Positions 1 through 10,814 of a DNA stretch of 64,000 bases are shown here, piece by piece. Under the pieces are notes generated by a model that did not search any database, was not told the DNA's origin, and saw only the letters and a list, made by a program, of their open reading frames with translations. Position 1 is the first letter of the stretch. The number at the start of each line of letters is the position of its first letter. Source of the stretch: Ww85 sp963745765 (GTDB taxonomy: Bacteria > Desulfobacterota > Desulfobulbia > Desulfobulbales > Desulfocapsaceae); the NCBI GenBank assembly GCA_963745765.1, contig CAVUYQ010000013.1, forward strand, positions 1-64,000. The letters are read 5' to 3'. The position numbers were made by a program, and so were the translations under genes.

Positions 1-626
1 AAAAGGACCTGTTTTCCTTCATGATCGATGGGGATTACCAGCTTCCCGAGTGGCTGGATAGTCTTGCTGAACGGTTGGCCCGAAAAAAAGGCATCAACAT
101 CAGGCCATTTCGGGTCAAGGACCCGGCCCCTGAACTGGCTCTGGTCAGGGAGATATTCAACGACTGCTGGTCCGACAACTGGGGTTACGTCCCCTTGAGC
201 GACCATGAGATACGGGAGATGGAAAAAGCATGGTGAAAATCGCGGATCAGGACCTGGCTTTTTTTATCTATTATGAGGATGAACTCGCCGGGGTCTGCGT
301 GATTCTGCCCGACATCAACCCGTTGCTCAAGCGTCTCAACGGGCGTATCGGCCTGCCGGGTCTGCTGAAGTTCCTCCTCTATCGGCGGGAAATTACCGGA
401 TTGCGGGGGTTGCTCTTCGGTGTCAAGGAGAAGTACCGGCAACTGGGGCTTCCCCTGCTGGCCTTCCGCCATCTGTATGAGGCTGGCGAGGAAGAAAGGA
501 ATATATCGCTATCTGGAGCTGGGATGGACCCTGGAGGACAACGAGTCGATCAACTTCCTGGTGGAGGAAGCCGGCGCCAGAATACACAAAAAATACAGCC
601 TGCTGAGAAAGTCGTTCTCATTATAA
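1..626 (+). CDS. GNAT-like N-acyltransferase, 5' partial and frameshifted
   Basis: The reading frame is open from base 3 and the protein begins outside the window. It runs to about 230 in one frame, 230-495 in a second, and back to the first until the stop at 626. Joined, the pieces give about 205 residues with GNAT-like features (REIFNDCWSDNWGYVPL, then YEDELAGVCVILPDINPLL, then a GWTLEDN...KKYSLLRKS tail) as seen in large GNAT-fold proteins of Desulfobacterota. Two single-base indels break it. The tail matches the usual C-terminal end of this family, so the gene is otherwise complete at the 3' side. It lies directly upstream of the lipid/polyketide synthase and may be part of that cluster; the substrate is unknown. 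Family assignment is from memory of similar proteins and is moderately sure. Confidence 0.55.
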
Positions 627-2830
627 CGGGCGAAAGCACCGTCGTTGAAACGGAGGTCTGCACATGTCTGGCTGAACATCGAGTTCCAATCATTGCTTTC
701 GTCTGGCGTCCTGAAGAGATGAGCCTGCCGGTGACCCAAATGGCACAACGAACGGGGACCAGGGCCATCTTCGATTGTATCCATGCTGGGGATGGAGGCG
801 CTCCGTTCCGTCTTACGAAAAGCCGGCGCCGCCTGCCAGGTCAGGGATATCAAGATTTCCGTCCCTGCCTTGCTGGATCCGTCTCTGGAGCAGTTGCTCA
901 AGGAGACAGGGGTCCAAAACATCTGGGTCGAATGCCTTCCCCCGTTTTTCCGGGGAGGATTCCACTGAGCTTCTCCAGAGATTAAGGGAATTGTCGGAAG
1001 ACTACGTTTGTTTCCCAATCCTCGGAGACTTGGATTTTCTGGCTACGATTTTGACCGATTGCCCTGGAATCGGCCGTGTTGTCCTGAAAGGATGCGAGGC
1101 ATCCGGATTCGTCAGCGGCGAGACGACCCTGGCGCTCTATGCAGCAGTCAAGGAGAAGCTGGCCAACGCATCGCCATCAGTGGACATCCTCATCTGGGGC
1201 TCCATCTCCACCCCCGAGGCGGCAGCGGCATTGCTTTCCACCGGGGCCACGGGGATCGTCTTCGAGAGTCTCCATTGGCTGACAGACCTGGTTGGCGTTG
1301 ATGATGACCAGCGCCGGCGGCTCTCCAACCTCCGCCTGGATTCCACCGATCTGGTCGGCCTCGACCTGCAGGTCCCCTGTCGCCTTTTCAACAAGGGCAA
1401 CTCGACCGCGTTCAAGGAACTCAAACACTTCGAGAATTCGCTGTGCGGAGCAGAGATCACGGAGGAAAGCCGTTGTTCCTTTGCGGACCGGGTGATACCG
1501 GGGGCGTCCACCCTCTTGCAAGCCAATTCACTCCGGACAAGCTCATCCCTCTGGGCGTGGAGACCGCCTTTGCCGCGTCCTTTGCCGAACGTTTCGGGAC
1601 GAAGACCGAGGCGGCTGTTCAGTCCTTCATGGACGAGACTCGCCAGCTTATGCCGCCTGGCTGAGGTCAAAAAAGGATTGCTTTCTGGACAGCCCTGTAG
1701 CCGCAGAGATGGGCGTCACCTATCCCTTTATCCAGGGAGCCATGTCCTGGATCACCGATGTCCCGGAGTTTGCCTCAAGGGTTGCCGAGGCCGGCGGATT
1801 GCCCACCATCGCCCTTGGCCTCATGGACGCAGCAGACCCTTGATCAGCGGCTGGGACGCCTGCCGGAGATCATGGCAGGACACCCGTATGCGGTGAATAT
1901 CATCTCTCTGGCGGAGAATCCTTGCCGGGAGATCCAACTGGCCTGGATAAAGAAACACCAGCCCCGTTTTGTGGTGATCGCCGGCGGTGATCTCTCGCCG
2001 TTAAAGGAATTGCTGGAATGCGGCCTGGAGGTCATCTATATCGCCCCTGACGAGGCCCTGTTGCAGCTCGCCCTTGAAGCCGGCGTCCGCTACGTGATCT
2101 GCGAGGGATATGAGGCCGGCGGGCACGTGGGGCGCCACAGCACCCTCACCCTGGCGCAAAGGGTGTTGGATCTGAAACGGCAAAAACCAGCCCTGTTCCA
2201 AAATTGCCGCATTATTCTTGCCGGGGGGATCTTCAATCGGGAGACCGCATTCATAGCCGCCATGCTCGGAGCGGATGCCATCCAGATGGGCACCGCCTAT
2301 CTGGCCACCCGGGAGATCGTTGAAACCGAACGCCCTGAGCCGCGTTCTATCAGCGCATGATCCTGGAATCGGCTCCAGGCGGAACGGTCGTTTCAGGCCA
2401 GGCCACCGGGCTTCGGGTTCGATCCTTGCGGACCCCGAGAGTGGACGCGGTTTTATCCCTGGAGAGGGAGTTTGCCGCAGGTCACCAGGACGAGCACTCC
2501 TTTCGCGCCAAAATAGAAGAGATGACGGCCGGGAGCCTCTTTGCCGCGGCCCGGGGCATGGACAGACCGGGCGGGGCGCCTCTGGATGAGCGGCCTGCCG
2601 GGAACGCGGGCAATTCATGAGCGGGGCCTGCGCCGGTCTCATCAGTAAGGTCCTGGATCTGCCGTCCTTCCATCGCGAGCTGGCCGCAGGGCCTCTTGTG
2701 CTGCATCAGCCCTTTGCGGCCCATCGAGAAAATAACGGGACCTTCACCGGCACCTTCGCATCCCATAAAAACCACATCCCCCGGTGGTTGGCCATGGACT
2801 GCAGCAGGCAGCCCGGCATCGAGACGCCCA
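627..2830 (+). CDS. PfaD-like flavin (NPD/nitronate monooxygenase-type) domain of the synthase, multiply frameshifted
   Basis: Coding sequence can be followed through all three frames: about 640-785 (frame 2), 785-955 (3), 955-1447 (1), 1447-1662 (3), 1662-1840 (2), 1840-2330 (3), 2345-2590 (2) and 2590-2740 (1). The joined product has two parts. The first carries TIM-barrel-like strands such as VDILIWGSISTPEAAAALL. The second is a clear 2-nitropropane-dioxygenase-like flavin domain with YPFIQGAMSWITDVPEFA, EGYEAGGHVGRHS and ILAGGIFNRETAFIAAMLGA. This is the arrangement of PfaD-type enoyl reductases in polyunsaturated fatty acid and related lipid synthases. At least eight indels occur. Because of them it cannot be decided whether this is a separate protein or fused to the ketosynthase that follows. 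Confidence 0.7.
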
Positions 2831-4210
2831 TGAAAGGGTTGCCATCACCGGCATGAGCATTCTCAATACCCTGGGGAAAAGTCCGGAAGAGGTCTGGGCT
2901 GCAAGCCTGGCCATGAAAAGCGGGATTACCCTGGTTCCGTCTTCCCGGTGGGATCACGACCATTTTTATGACCCCCGCCCGTTCGTTACCGACAAGACGT
3001 ATTGCCAGGTGGGCGCCTTCCTGGACTTTCATGTCTCCCGCCATGAACTCGGGATCCCCCCCCATGATTTCCGAACCATGACCGAATCCACCAGGACCAC
3101 CATGTGGCTGGCGGAGAAAGCCATCCATGCATCCGGCATCCTGGACTCGGACATCCCACCTGAACGAATCGGAGTCCTCATCTCCCAGAACTCGGGAGAG
3201 GCGGCGAAAACCCTCACCGATTTGATCATAAGGGGCTACGTACACGAGATCCTCCCCTGCATCGAGAAGGTCGTTTCACTCACACCGGATCAGTTGCGCG
3301 CCATCGAACAGGAGGTGAAGGGAGGGCGCATGCCCCCGGATGACACCACCCTGCTGGGCAGACTCAACTCCGCGGCGGCCGGTTTTATCTGCAACCGGTA
3401 TGGGTTCATGGGACCCAGTTATTCGGTCTCCGCGGCCTGCGCCACCTCGCTGGTAGCACTGTACAGCGCTATCCAGATGATCCGTAACAACATCATCGAC
3501 GCCGCCATCGTCGGCGGGGGCGAGGAGTATCTGACCCACCTCCATTTTCTGGAATTCTCCGCCCTGGGCGCCCTTTTCGGGCTGTCCGGGCAGCAAAGAC
3601 CCGCTCACGAGACCTCCCGGCCCTTTGATGCCGAAAGAGACGGGATGGTCCTGGGTGAAGGCGGAGGCATGATCGTCATTGAGCGGGAAAGTCTGGCCCG
3701 GGAAAGAGGGGCGCTTGTCCACGCCGTCATCACGGGCATGGGAGCAAGCAACAACAATCTGGGCATGGTAGAGTCTTCCAGTATCAGCCAGGAAATGGCC
3801 ATTCGCGCCTCTTTCCAGGGGACGCCCTATGGGCCCGATGCGGTTGACCTGGTGGAATGCCATGCCACGAGCACCCGCCAAGGCGACGGTCAGGAGGTCC
3901 GTGCCCTGCGGTCCTTCTTCAATTCATCCAAGCGCACGGTTCTCACCTCTTTCAAATCCCAGATCGGACATACGCTTGGCGCCTCGGGTGTCAACAGTCT
4001 CATTCGAGGAGTTATGGCCATGAAGGCAGGGAGTTTTCCCCCTTACCCTCAATTATGTAAATCCGGACCCGGAAATAGGTCTGGAAGGATCGGGGTTTCT
4101 CATCGCCCCCGAGCCGCTTGACTGGGAGGGTGGCGCCGGCCGGTTAAGACGGCTGCAGGTCAATGCCTTCGGGTTTGGCGGCTCCAACTACGTGGTGCAG
4201 GTGGAGCAGG
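2830..4210 (+). CDS. Beta-ketoacyl synthase (KS) domain of type I PKS/secondary-lipid synthase
   Basis: An uninterrupted frame from 2784 to 4121 encodes a complete KS beginning VAITGMSILNTLG. The catalytic triad is visible: the Cys in SVSAACATSLVAL, the His in ECHATSTRQGDG, and the second His in SQIGHTLGASG. The KS C-terminal signature NAFGFGGSNYVVQVEQ lies in another frame after an indel near 4043. A methionine at 2830 followed by an A run suggests that one lost A separates a natural start (MK-RVAITGMS) from the KS frame, so a separate KS-first protein is possible. The domain performs decarboxylative Claisen condensation on ACP-bound chains. It is followed in order by AT, two ACPs, KR and DH, an arrangement like PfaA/HglE-type iterative synthases. 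Confidence 0.85.
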
Positions 4211-4304
4211 CCAGGGATGAAGAAGCTACACTCCTGGTATTGCCGGGTGATGCGCCCGGTCTCGCCCGCGACCAGGGTGACGTCACTTCGAATGCGTTCG
4301 GCGA

Positions 4305-5500
4305 TGCAGTACCGGCGAGGTGGCGATGGCGGGCTACCCGAGACTTCCGGGTGTCTCTTTCTTCCGGACCGAGATCGCAACCCGTCCCTGTCGGATGGCC
4401 GTTGTGGCGCCATCCGAAGAGAAGGCGCTCAGTGTCATCGAGAGATCAGCCTCCCTGATCAAGGCCGGAATTGCCTCACCCAAGGCATTGAGGTCCCTGG
4501 CGCAGCAGGGGATTTTTATTGGCGGCGAGGATCTGCCCGCTCCGCCGCTCGCCCTGGTATTTCCCGGACAGGGATCACAGTATAACGGCATGGGCCGGGA
4601 ACTCTACGAGTCTTTTCCGGTGATCAGGGAATGGCTGGATCGGACTGCGGCAGTGGCGGAATTTGACCTCCTTAAACTGATGTTTCACGATCAGGAGGAA
4701 AATCTTCAGAAGACCCGATGGCAGCAACCGGCCATGTTCGCCATGGAACATGCCATGGCCCGATACCTCATGAGCCTGGGTATCCATCCCGTGGCCATGG
4801 CCGGCCATAGCCTGGGCGAGTTGACCGCCTTGTGCCTGGCCGGTGTCTATTCTCCGGAAGACGGGTTTCGCATCGTCAACAAGCGGGCCATCTGCATGGA
4901 CAAGGCCGCCGGCCTGCACGTGGACCCCGGCGTCATGGCGGCCGTGGACGTCCCTCCGGATCTGCTGCACGGAGATGCTCAAGGGACGGGACGATGTTCA
5001 TATCGGCAATATCAATTCACCGAACCAGATTGTCCTGAGCGGTCACACCGGGGCGGTCAAGGATCTGTGCAAAAAAATCAAGGAGATGGGGTACCGGGCT
5101 ACCCTCCTGCGGGTCAGCATGGCCTTCCACTCTCCGATCATGAAGGTCATCCATGATGAGCTCGAGACGTACATTGCCTCCATTCCATTTCATTCCCCGC
5201 AGATTCCCGTCATCTCCAACACGACCATGGCGCCCTATCCAGAAGATCCCAAGGAGATCAGGCGCGTCCTGATGGCCCACCTGGAATCTACCGTCCATTG
5301 GATGAATAATGTCCAGACCCTGAATAATGACTATGATGTCAGGCTCTTCGTGGAGGTGGGACCCGGCGATGTCTTAAGCAATCTCATCGAAGATACCCTT
5401 CCTGAATCGAGATGTATCCAGACCTGCATTCCGGCTGCAGAGGGTGCTACCTGCAGCACCGCCCTGGCGCAGCTCTTTGTGCAAGGGGCTCTGCATTTTC
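4305..5500 (+). CDS. Malonyl-type acyltransferase (AT) domain of the synthase
   Basis: The frame 4320-5156 carries LVFPGQGSQYNGMGREL and the nucleophile motif AGHSLGELTALCLAG. After an indel near 4970 the protein continues in the 4843-5607 frame with the catalytic His region VSMAFHSPIM and the end-of-domain motif FVEVGPGDVLSNLI. This is a full-length FabD-like fold that loads extender units on the tandem ACPs downstream. A further indel near 5500 precedes the ACP linker. Substrate specificity was not inferred because the usual specificity residues are uncertain in this subfamily. Confidence 0.82.
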
Positions 5501-6285
5501 AACGGAGAACCGAAGGTTGTTTCCCTCTTCGCCTTCGGGAAGGCTGCCGAATCTCACCCGGTGACCCGGGCAGCCGCGTCACGACCAGCGGAACCCGGGG
5601 GCGTTAGCGTCAATCCGGTGGAGCGGATCATTCAAAGGGAAATCAACCGATTCGTGATGGAGACCTTTGGCCGCTTTCTCGAGCCCAACATCCTGGCAGC
5701 CATCCGCCGGGAGCTTAACCCGGCATTCCAGGAAGGCGAGCTTTCATCGGCGATCAAATCCATGCTCGGGGATTCCGGGCTTCTCGAAAACCTGAGGCAG
5801 GGCCCTTCCGGAAAATCGGCATCCCCGCCTCTCGCTCCTGCTCCTGCGATTGTGCAACCGGCCTCAGCTCTCCCCGGTGAGACGTCTGTGCACCAAACAG
5901 CTACCGGCCTGCAGCCGGCCACCACGTCTGTTTCTCACGGCCCGGCGGAGGATGGGGCGTCCGATACCGGATGGAATGAGGGCCAGGATATTACCGAGAG
6001 GCTCATTCGCATCATCATGGATGCCACAGGATTCAACAGGGACGAAATCCAACCCGATATGGATCTCAGGCGCGACCTCTCCATCCGTTCCAGCCGCCTG
6101 CCCATCATCATGGATACCGCGGAACAGCAATTCGGCATCACCATCGAACTGGAGGATTTTATCGGCGTCCGCACCGTGCAGGGAAATTGCTGAGAAGATT
6201 TCCGTTCTGGTCACCGGGAATGAAGGTCCCACCCCACCAGCCGCCAAGGAGGTTCATGCCGGCCCGTCCAGCCGCGGAGGGACAG
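5500..6285 (+). CDS. First acyl carrier protein domain with proline/alanine-rich linker
   Basis: The linker after the AT leads to VNPVERIIQREINRFVMET, a low-complexity Ala/Pro/Ser stretch, and then an ACP (about 5990-6200) with the core DLSIRSSRLPIIMD. The expected phosphopantetheine serine would be in RSS. The usual Asp before that Ser (DSL) is replaced by Arg/Ser. The frame is broken at about 6180 by one extra base. This is certain because the second copy 340 bp downstream lacks it: the first reads GTGCAGGGA where the second reads GTGAGGGA. Confidence 0.75.
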
Positions 6286-6544
6286 GCCGTCCCCGCCCTT
6301 GCCGGGTCGCCCGAGCAAGGACGTCAGGACCATATAGAAACGCTTATTCAAATCATCATGGATGCGACAGGATTCAACAGGGACGAAATCCAACCCGATA
6401 TGGATCTCAGGCGCGACCTCTCCATCCGCTCCAGCCGCCTGCCCATCATCATGGATGCCGCGGAACAGCAATTCGGCATCACCATCGAACTGGAGGATTT
6501 TATCGGCCTGCGCACGGTGAGGGAAATTGCTGATAAAATTTCCG
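6011..6544 (+). repeat. Tandem duplication of ACP-coding DNA
   Basis: Bases 6011-6204 and 6352-6544 are near-identical direct repeats that differ at only a handful of positions. The offset is 341 bp at the left edge and 340 bp at the right edge. This proves a one-base insertion in the first copy near 6178. The high DNA identity implies a recent duplication or ongoing gene conversion. Confidence 0.9.
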
Positions 6545-6850
6545 ATATAGTCGCCGCAAAAACAGGTGCCGGCCTGCTATCGACCGACAAGGCAGCTTAC
6601 CCCGACCCGGTGCGCAATGAAACCCTGGAGCCCGTGGAGAAGGCGAGCTTAAAGCGGCTCCTGTTCCATAGTGTTCCTGCGGAATTGTCGGCATCGGCGC
6701 CGATAGAATTGGGCCAAGGCGAAGCAGTAGCCCTGCTCTCGCCGGACAGGAATGACGATATTGCCCAACATGTCGGAGATATATTCCGACAGGATTACGG
6801 GGTCGACACCTTTCCATTGCTCTACCTGCCGACGAAAGATAGCCGGACAG
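6285..6850 (+). CDS. Second acyl carrier protein domain
   Basis: This ACP (about 6340-6545) is almost identical to the first at the protein level, including DLSIRSSRLPIIMD and FGITIELEDFIG. It continues through VREIADKISDIVAAK into a linker of about 100 residues before the ketoreductase. Tandem ACPs are typical of Pfa-type and related iterative lipid synthases, where added copies raise throughput. An indel near 6850 moves the following ketoreductase into another frame. Both copies keep the unusual RSSR serine motif, so that feature is not a base-calling error. Confidence 0.78.
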
Positions 6851-8190
6851 GAAGAAAATGATATTTTGACGGATGAAGGGTCAGGCAAAATAGCAGACAG
6901 AATATCGGCTTTGACGACCCTGGCCGGGCTGGTTATTACTTTGCCGCAAGGCTGGTCGGGAAGAGAAAGAAGCATGGCAGATGTTTCACGGCTTTTGCGG
7001 GGACTTTTGTTACCTTTGCAGTCATTTCTGCAATCGCCGGCCAAGAAATTCGTGCTGCTTATTCATTGCCGGGAGAACGCCGAAACTCCTGGCCGGCTGC
7101 TGGCACAGGGGATGCTCGGGATGTTCCTCAGCGCGGCGCAGGAGTATGCATCAGTCCAGTTTCGTACCCTGGAGATCGACAAGGACACCGACCTTCGCTC
7201 TGCGCTGCGCGATGCTCTGGACAGAGGATACCCGATGGTGGAGATGGCCCATCGTAATGGCAGGGTTTTTACCTCGGAGGGACACGTCGTCCCTTCGCTC
7301 TGCAGCGATCTGTCGCGTCTTGAGCTGAGCCCTGGCGATGTTGTCGTCATGTCCGGTGGCGCAACCGGGATCGGCGCCCATTTGGCCCGCAGTCTTGCGC
7401 CCTTTAAGCCCCGCCTGGTCTTTCTGGGCAGGACGCCTATCGATCCAGGCGCAGGTACCGGAACCTCCCGCCCTCCGCAGCCGGCTTCTGGAGACTTTCC
7501 CTTTCGCTGCCAAGGCCCTGGAGATTACCCGGACCCTGGCGGATTTGCACGCCGCAGGGATCGAGGCGACGTATCATACCTGCGATGTCGCTGACCCTGA
7601 GGCGGTCAGTGTCGTCATCAACGAAGGTGACGAATCGTTATGGCAAGGTCCGCGGGATCATCCACGGCGCCGGAGTCCTCAGGGACGGTTTCCTCAGCCA
7701 GATGGTCCCGGATGATTTCTCCATGGTCCTGGACAGCAAATTCCTCGGGGCGTGGAATCTCTTCCAGGCTGTCGAGCAGGCCGACTTGCGGTTTTTCGTG
7801 GGCCTTTCCTCGGTTGCCGCCATCCAGGGGAACCCCGGCCAAGCCAACTACGCGGCAGCCAACCGGATGATGTCTGCCTTGATCAGCACCCTGCGGCGGG
7901 AGAATCGCGACATCCGCATCAAGGCCCTGATGCTTCCTCCCATCGAGGGGGCGGGCATGGCGGAGGACCCGGAGATACGGGAGTTGCTGCAGAGGAAGGG
8001 CGTATCGTACATCCATGTCAATGAGCTGGCCGGGCTTTTCTGCCGTGAACTGTTCGGCTCTCCGGATGACGATTGGGTACTCTTCATGAGGACACTTCCT
8101 GCCGTGAAGACGGCACGGCTCAAGGACCTGTCCCCTCCCCGGCCCAATGGAGAATTGGCCGGAGGCGCCGCAGCCTTCAGCCCCGCGGAC
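6850..8190 (+). CDS. Ketoreductase (KR) domain of the synthase
   Basis: The frame 6752-7594 carries a non-catalytic subdomain and then the NADPH-binding Rossmann motif VVVMSGGATGIGAHLARSL. After indels near 7470 and 7640 the protein continues in the 7585-8190 frame with GIIHGAGVLRDG and the catalytic stretch LSSVAAIQGNPGQANYAAAN, which holds the Ser, Tyr and Asn of the SDR active site. The domain reduces the beta-keto group formed by the KS. All catalytic residues are retained although the frame is broken twice within the domain. Confidence 0.8.
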
Positions 8191-8194
8191 TTTC

Positions 8195-9127
8195 CCATGA
8201 TCGATGGCAATCTCCAGCCTGGACCTCCGGGGGGAACGACTCGAGGCCGTCAGGTCCTTTTCCCGGGAGAAGGACCTTTGGATCGAGGATCACCAGCCCT
8301 TGACCTTTGTCAAGCATCCCCTGGTCTCGGCCGTCATGTTTCTGGAGACATTCATGGAGGCGGCCCGGGTCCTGTATCCTTACCTGCAGGTGCGGGGAAT
8401 TCGTCAGGTGCGGTTCATGGATATGATCCAATGTCCTCCCGGGGTTGCACGGCCTTGCCGGATCTCCTGCCGCCGTGTCGACACCAATCTTCCGGAGGTA
8501 TGGTGCGAGGTCTCCCTGGCTGCACAGGAGATCTCCCCGACCGGGAGATTGACCGACCGCTTCTCTCCGCACTGCCGGGGCCAGGTGATTCTTGCCGGTG
8601 GGACTGGCGGAGACAGATGTCAGGAGCAGGGATATCCTGGCAGGGATTTTCGGATTTTCCTGTCCGGCCCGACGAACTGCGGACAGGGGCCATGGATCAA
8701 AAAAAGGTGCTGCAATGGTACCGGGGCCACAGCGGCCTGAGCCGGCAGGTATCGCGTGCTGGAGTCCCTGGACGGTGCAGGTCCGGGCGTTGTGCGGGGA
8801 CAAACCATTTACCGGCAGACAGATGATTTCGCCAACCTGGCCAACGCGAAGTACCAATACTCTCCCTACCTTTTCGAAGCCCTTTTGCAGTTGGCCGGCT
8901 TCTACTGCATAGCCATGAAGATACCGGAGCAGCGCTCCATGATTCCCATGGAGATCGGGGAAATGCGGTTTTGCCGAAAATGCCGGAAGGGGGAACGGAT
9001 CACCCTTGAGGCCCGCATGCGGGAAGAGAACGAGCAAGGTCTCAGTTGGGATGCCAGAGGAGTTGACGATCAGGGTCGCACCATCATGCAGGTTGTCAAT
9101 ATGCGGATGCAATGGGTTTCAGAATGA
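8195..9127 (+). CDS. Double-hotdog dehydratase-like domain of the synthase
   Basis: The N-terminal hotdog lies in frame 8204-8585 (LWIEDHQPLTFVKHPLVSA, then FLETFMEAARVLYPYLQVR), with a His in DHQPL at the place of the dehydratase catalytic His. The C-terminal hotdog lies in frame 8756-9127 (RVLESLDGAGPGVVRGQTIY to the stop), joined through two indels at about 8590-8745. It resembles the polyketide dehydratase fold that ends several Pfa/Hgl-type synthases. The final stop at 9127 is probably the true end of the synthase, just before the phosphopantetheinyl transferase. Confidence 0.65.
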
Positions 9128-9860
9128 ATGGGGAGTGGATGTGGCGAAGAATTGCCAAAATATAACCGTCCATGACGTGAGTTTTGATCGGCAAGGTGGG
9201 CCGGTATTCTATGCCTCTTTGCCGGGGCTGGCGAAACCGGCAAACAATACCGGGCCAACGGGGCAGGAGACAAGAATCATCTGGCCTCCGTCCTTCTGGA
9301 CCACGTTGCGGCGATGGAAAATCTCCTCTGGAAAGGCCGGCTTTCCTTCGATAAAGCGGCTTTCCCGATTCAGGTGATCCACGGCCCGACTCGGCCGACC
9401 CCATCTCCTCCTGGGAGAATATCGGCTCCCGGCCATCTCCTTCAGCGAGGGTGGCGGGAGAGTCTGGGCCGCTCTTTGTGGAGATGAGTCCGATATCGGC
9501 ATTGATGTGGCAGCGGCCGATGAATTCCAGGGAGAATACCCCTTACACCGGGTCTTTCATGACCAGGAACTGCAATATGCATTAAGGTTGACAGGCGGAG
9601 ATCTGGAAAAAGCAGCAGCCCTGCTCTGGTCTATCAAGGAAGCGGCGGTCAAGGCCCTGGGATGCGCGTTCCACCTGGTGGCGCCGCGACAAGTCCATGG
9701 TCTATCCGTCACTGAGCGGAAACGGGGTATATACTTTTCCCGTGTGCTTATCGAGGCAGACCCAGGGACGGTCTCCCACAGGTGCCGGCCGATCCATCCG
9801 GGTACGTTCGTTTCCCCTGGAGAAGATGTGGCTTTCCATCGCCCTTTTGAAGGTCAATAC
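9127..9860 (+). CDS. 4'-phosphopantetheinyl transferase, frameshifted
   Basis: The joined frames give an Sfp-type transferase. The N-terminal part (NCQNITVHDVSF and HVAAMENLLWKGRLSFDKA) is followed by GDESDIGIDVAAADEF and the signature LLWSIKEAAVKALGCAF, that is the Mg-binding Asp motif and W-x-x-K-E-A-x-x-K. It would activate the adjacent ACPs. At least two indels lie in the N-terminal half. The C-terminal frame has no stop before the next gene, so it reads into the ABC ATPase in frame. I treat this as a lost stop caused by another indel, because the ATPase has its own normal start at 9861. Confidence 0.72.
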
Positions 9861-10814
9861 ATGACAAAAGCAGCAGCCTACGCCATCGAAGTCGAAAATC
9901 TGAAGAAACGCTACGGGGATCTGGAGGCGGTGAACGACATTTCCTTCAACGTCCAGCAAGGCGAGGTTTTCGCCCTGCTGGGTCCCAACGGAGCCGGCAA
10001 GACCACCACCGTCGAGATCATCGAAACTACCCGCAGGCCAACCTCGGGGAGCGTTCGTCTGCTCGGCATGGACGTCACTGAGGAAAAGCGCCGTATCGTC
10101 CCTCGCATCGGGGTCCTGCCGCAGGGGTTCAGTTCGTTTGACCGGATAACGGTCAGGGAGACCTTGCAGTATTACTCGCGGCTGTATAGGAGCAGAAACG
10201 TTGCTATCGACGGGCTGATAGAACTCGTAAAACTCAAGGATAAGGCCGGGGAGCAATACCTGAGGCTCTCCGGGGGCTTGAAGCAGCGACTCGGAATCGC
10301 CATTGCCCTGGTGAACGACCCCGAGGTCGTATTTCTCGACGAGCCGACCACCGGGCTCGACCCGCAAGCCAGGCGTGAGGTGTGGGACATCCTGCTGGGC
10401 CTGAAGAGGCATGGCAAGACGGTGTTTCTCACCACGCACTATATGGAGGAAGCCGAATTGCTGGCAGACACGGTCGCCATTATCTCCAAGGGCAGGATCA
10501 TCGCCATGGACTCTCCCGTGCACCTCATGGAAAATAATGCGGATTACCTGATCCTCACGCTCCAGGGCGTTGATGAAAAAGCTTTTGAGGTTGCCGGGAA
10601 GATGGGCCTTGATCCGCATCTGAGCAACCACAGGAACATCACGGTGAGGATCAAGCGCATGGACGATATCCGCAACATACTGAATGGCATGAACGAGGCC
10701 GGAGCGCCGGTGCTCAGCATGGACGTCCGCAAGCCCAATCTCGAACAGGTTTTTCTGAAACTCACCGGCGAGGCGCTCCACGACGACGCCTCCGAAAAAA
10801 AGGGGGCAGTATGA
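9861..10814 (+). CDS. ABC transporter ATP-binding protein (ABC-2 type, DrrA-like)
   Basis: The protein has 317 residues starting MTKAAAYAIEVENLKKRYG. Visible motifs are Walker A GPNGAGKTT, the signature LSGGLKQRLGIA, Walker B VVFLDEPTTGLDP and the switch His in LTTHYMEEAELL. A C-terminal extension of about 90 residues is of the kind found in multidrug/lipid ABC-2 ATPases. The stop overlaps the start of the permease gene (ATGA), so the two are translationally coupled. Its position right after the synthase genes suggests export of the product; this is inference from context. Confidence 0.9.
   Translation: MTKAAAYAIEVENLKKRYGDLEAVNDISFNVQQGEVFALLGPNGAGKTTTVEIIETTRRPTSGSVRLLGMDVTEEKRRIVPRIGVLPQGFSSFDRITVRETLQYYSRLYRSRNVAIDGLIELVKLKDKAGEQYLRLSGGLKQRLGIAIALVNDPEVVFLDEPTTGLDPQARREVWDILLGLKRHGKTVFLTTHYMEEAELLADTVAIISKGRIIAMDSPVHLMENNADYLILTLQGVDEKAFEVAGKMGLDPHLSNHRNITVRIKRMDDIRNILNGMNEAGAPVLSMDVRKPNLEQVFLKLTGEALHDDASEKKGAV

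Noticed and set aside
9507..10814. Apparent in-frame fusion of phosphopantetheinyl transferase and ABC ATPase
   Set aside because: The ATPase has its own normal start at 9861, and the region between has no recognisable linker. A missing stop through an indel is more likely in this frameshift-rich stretch.
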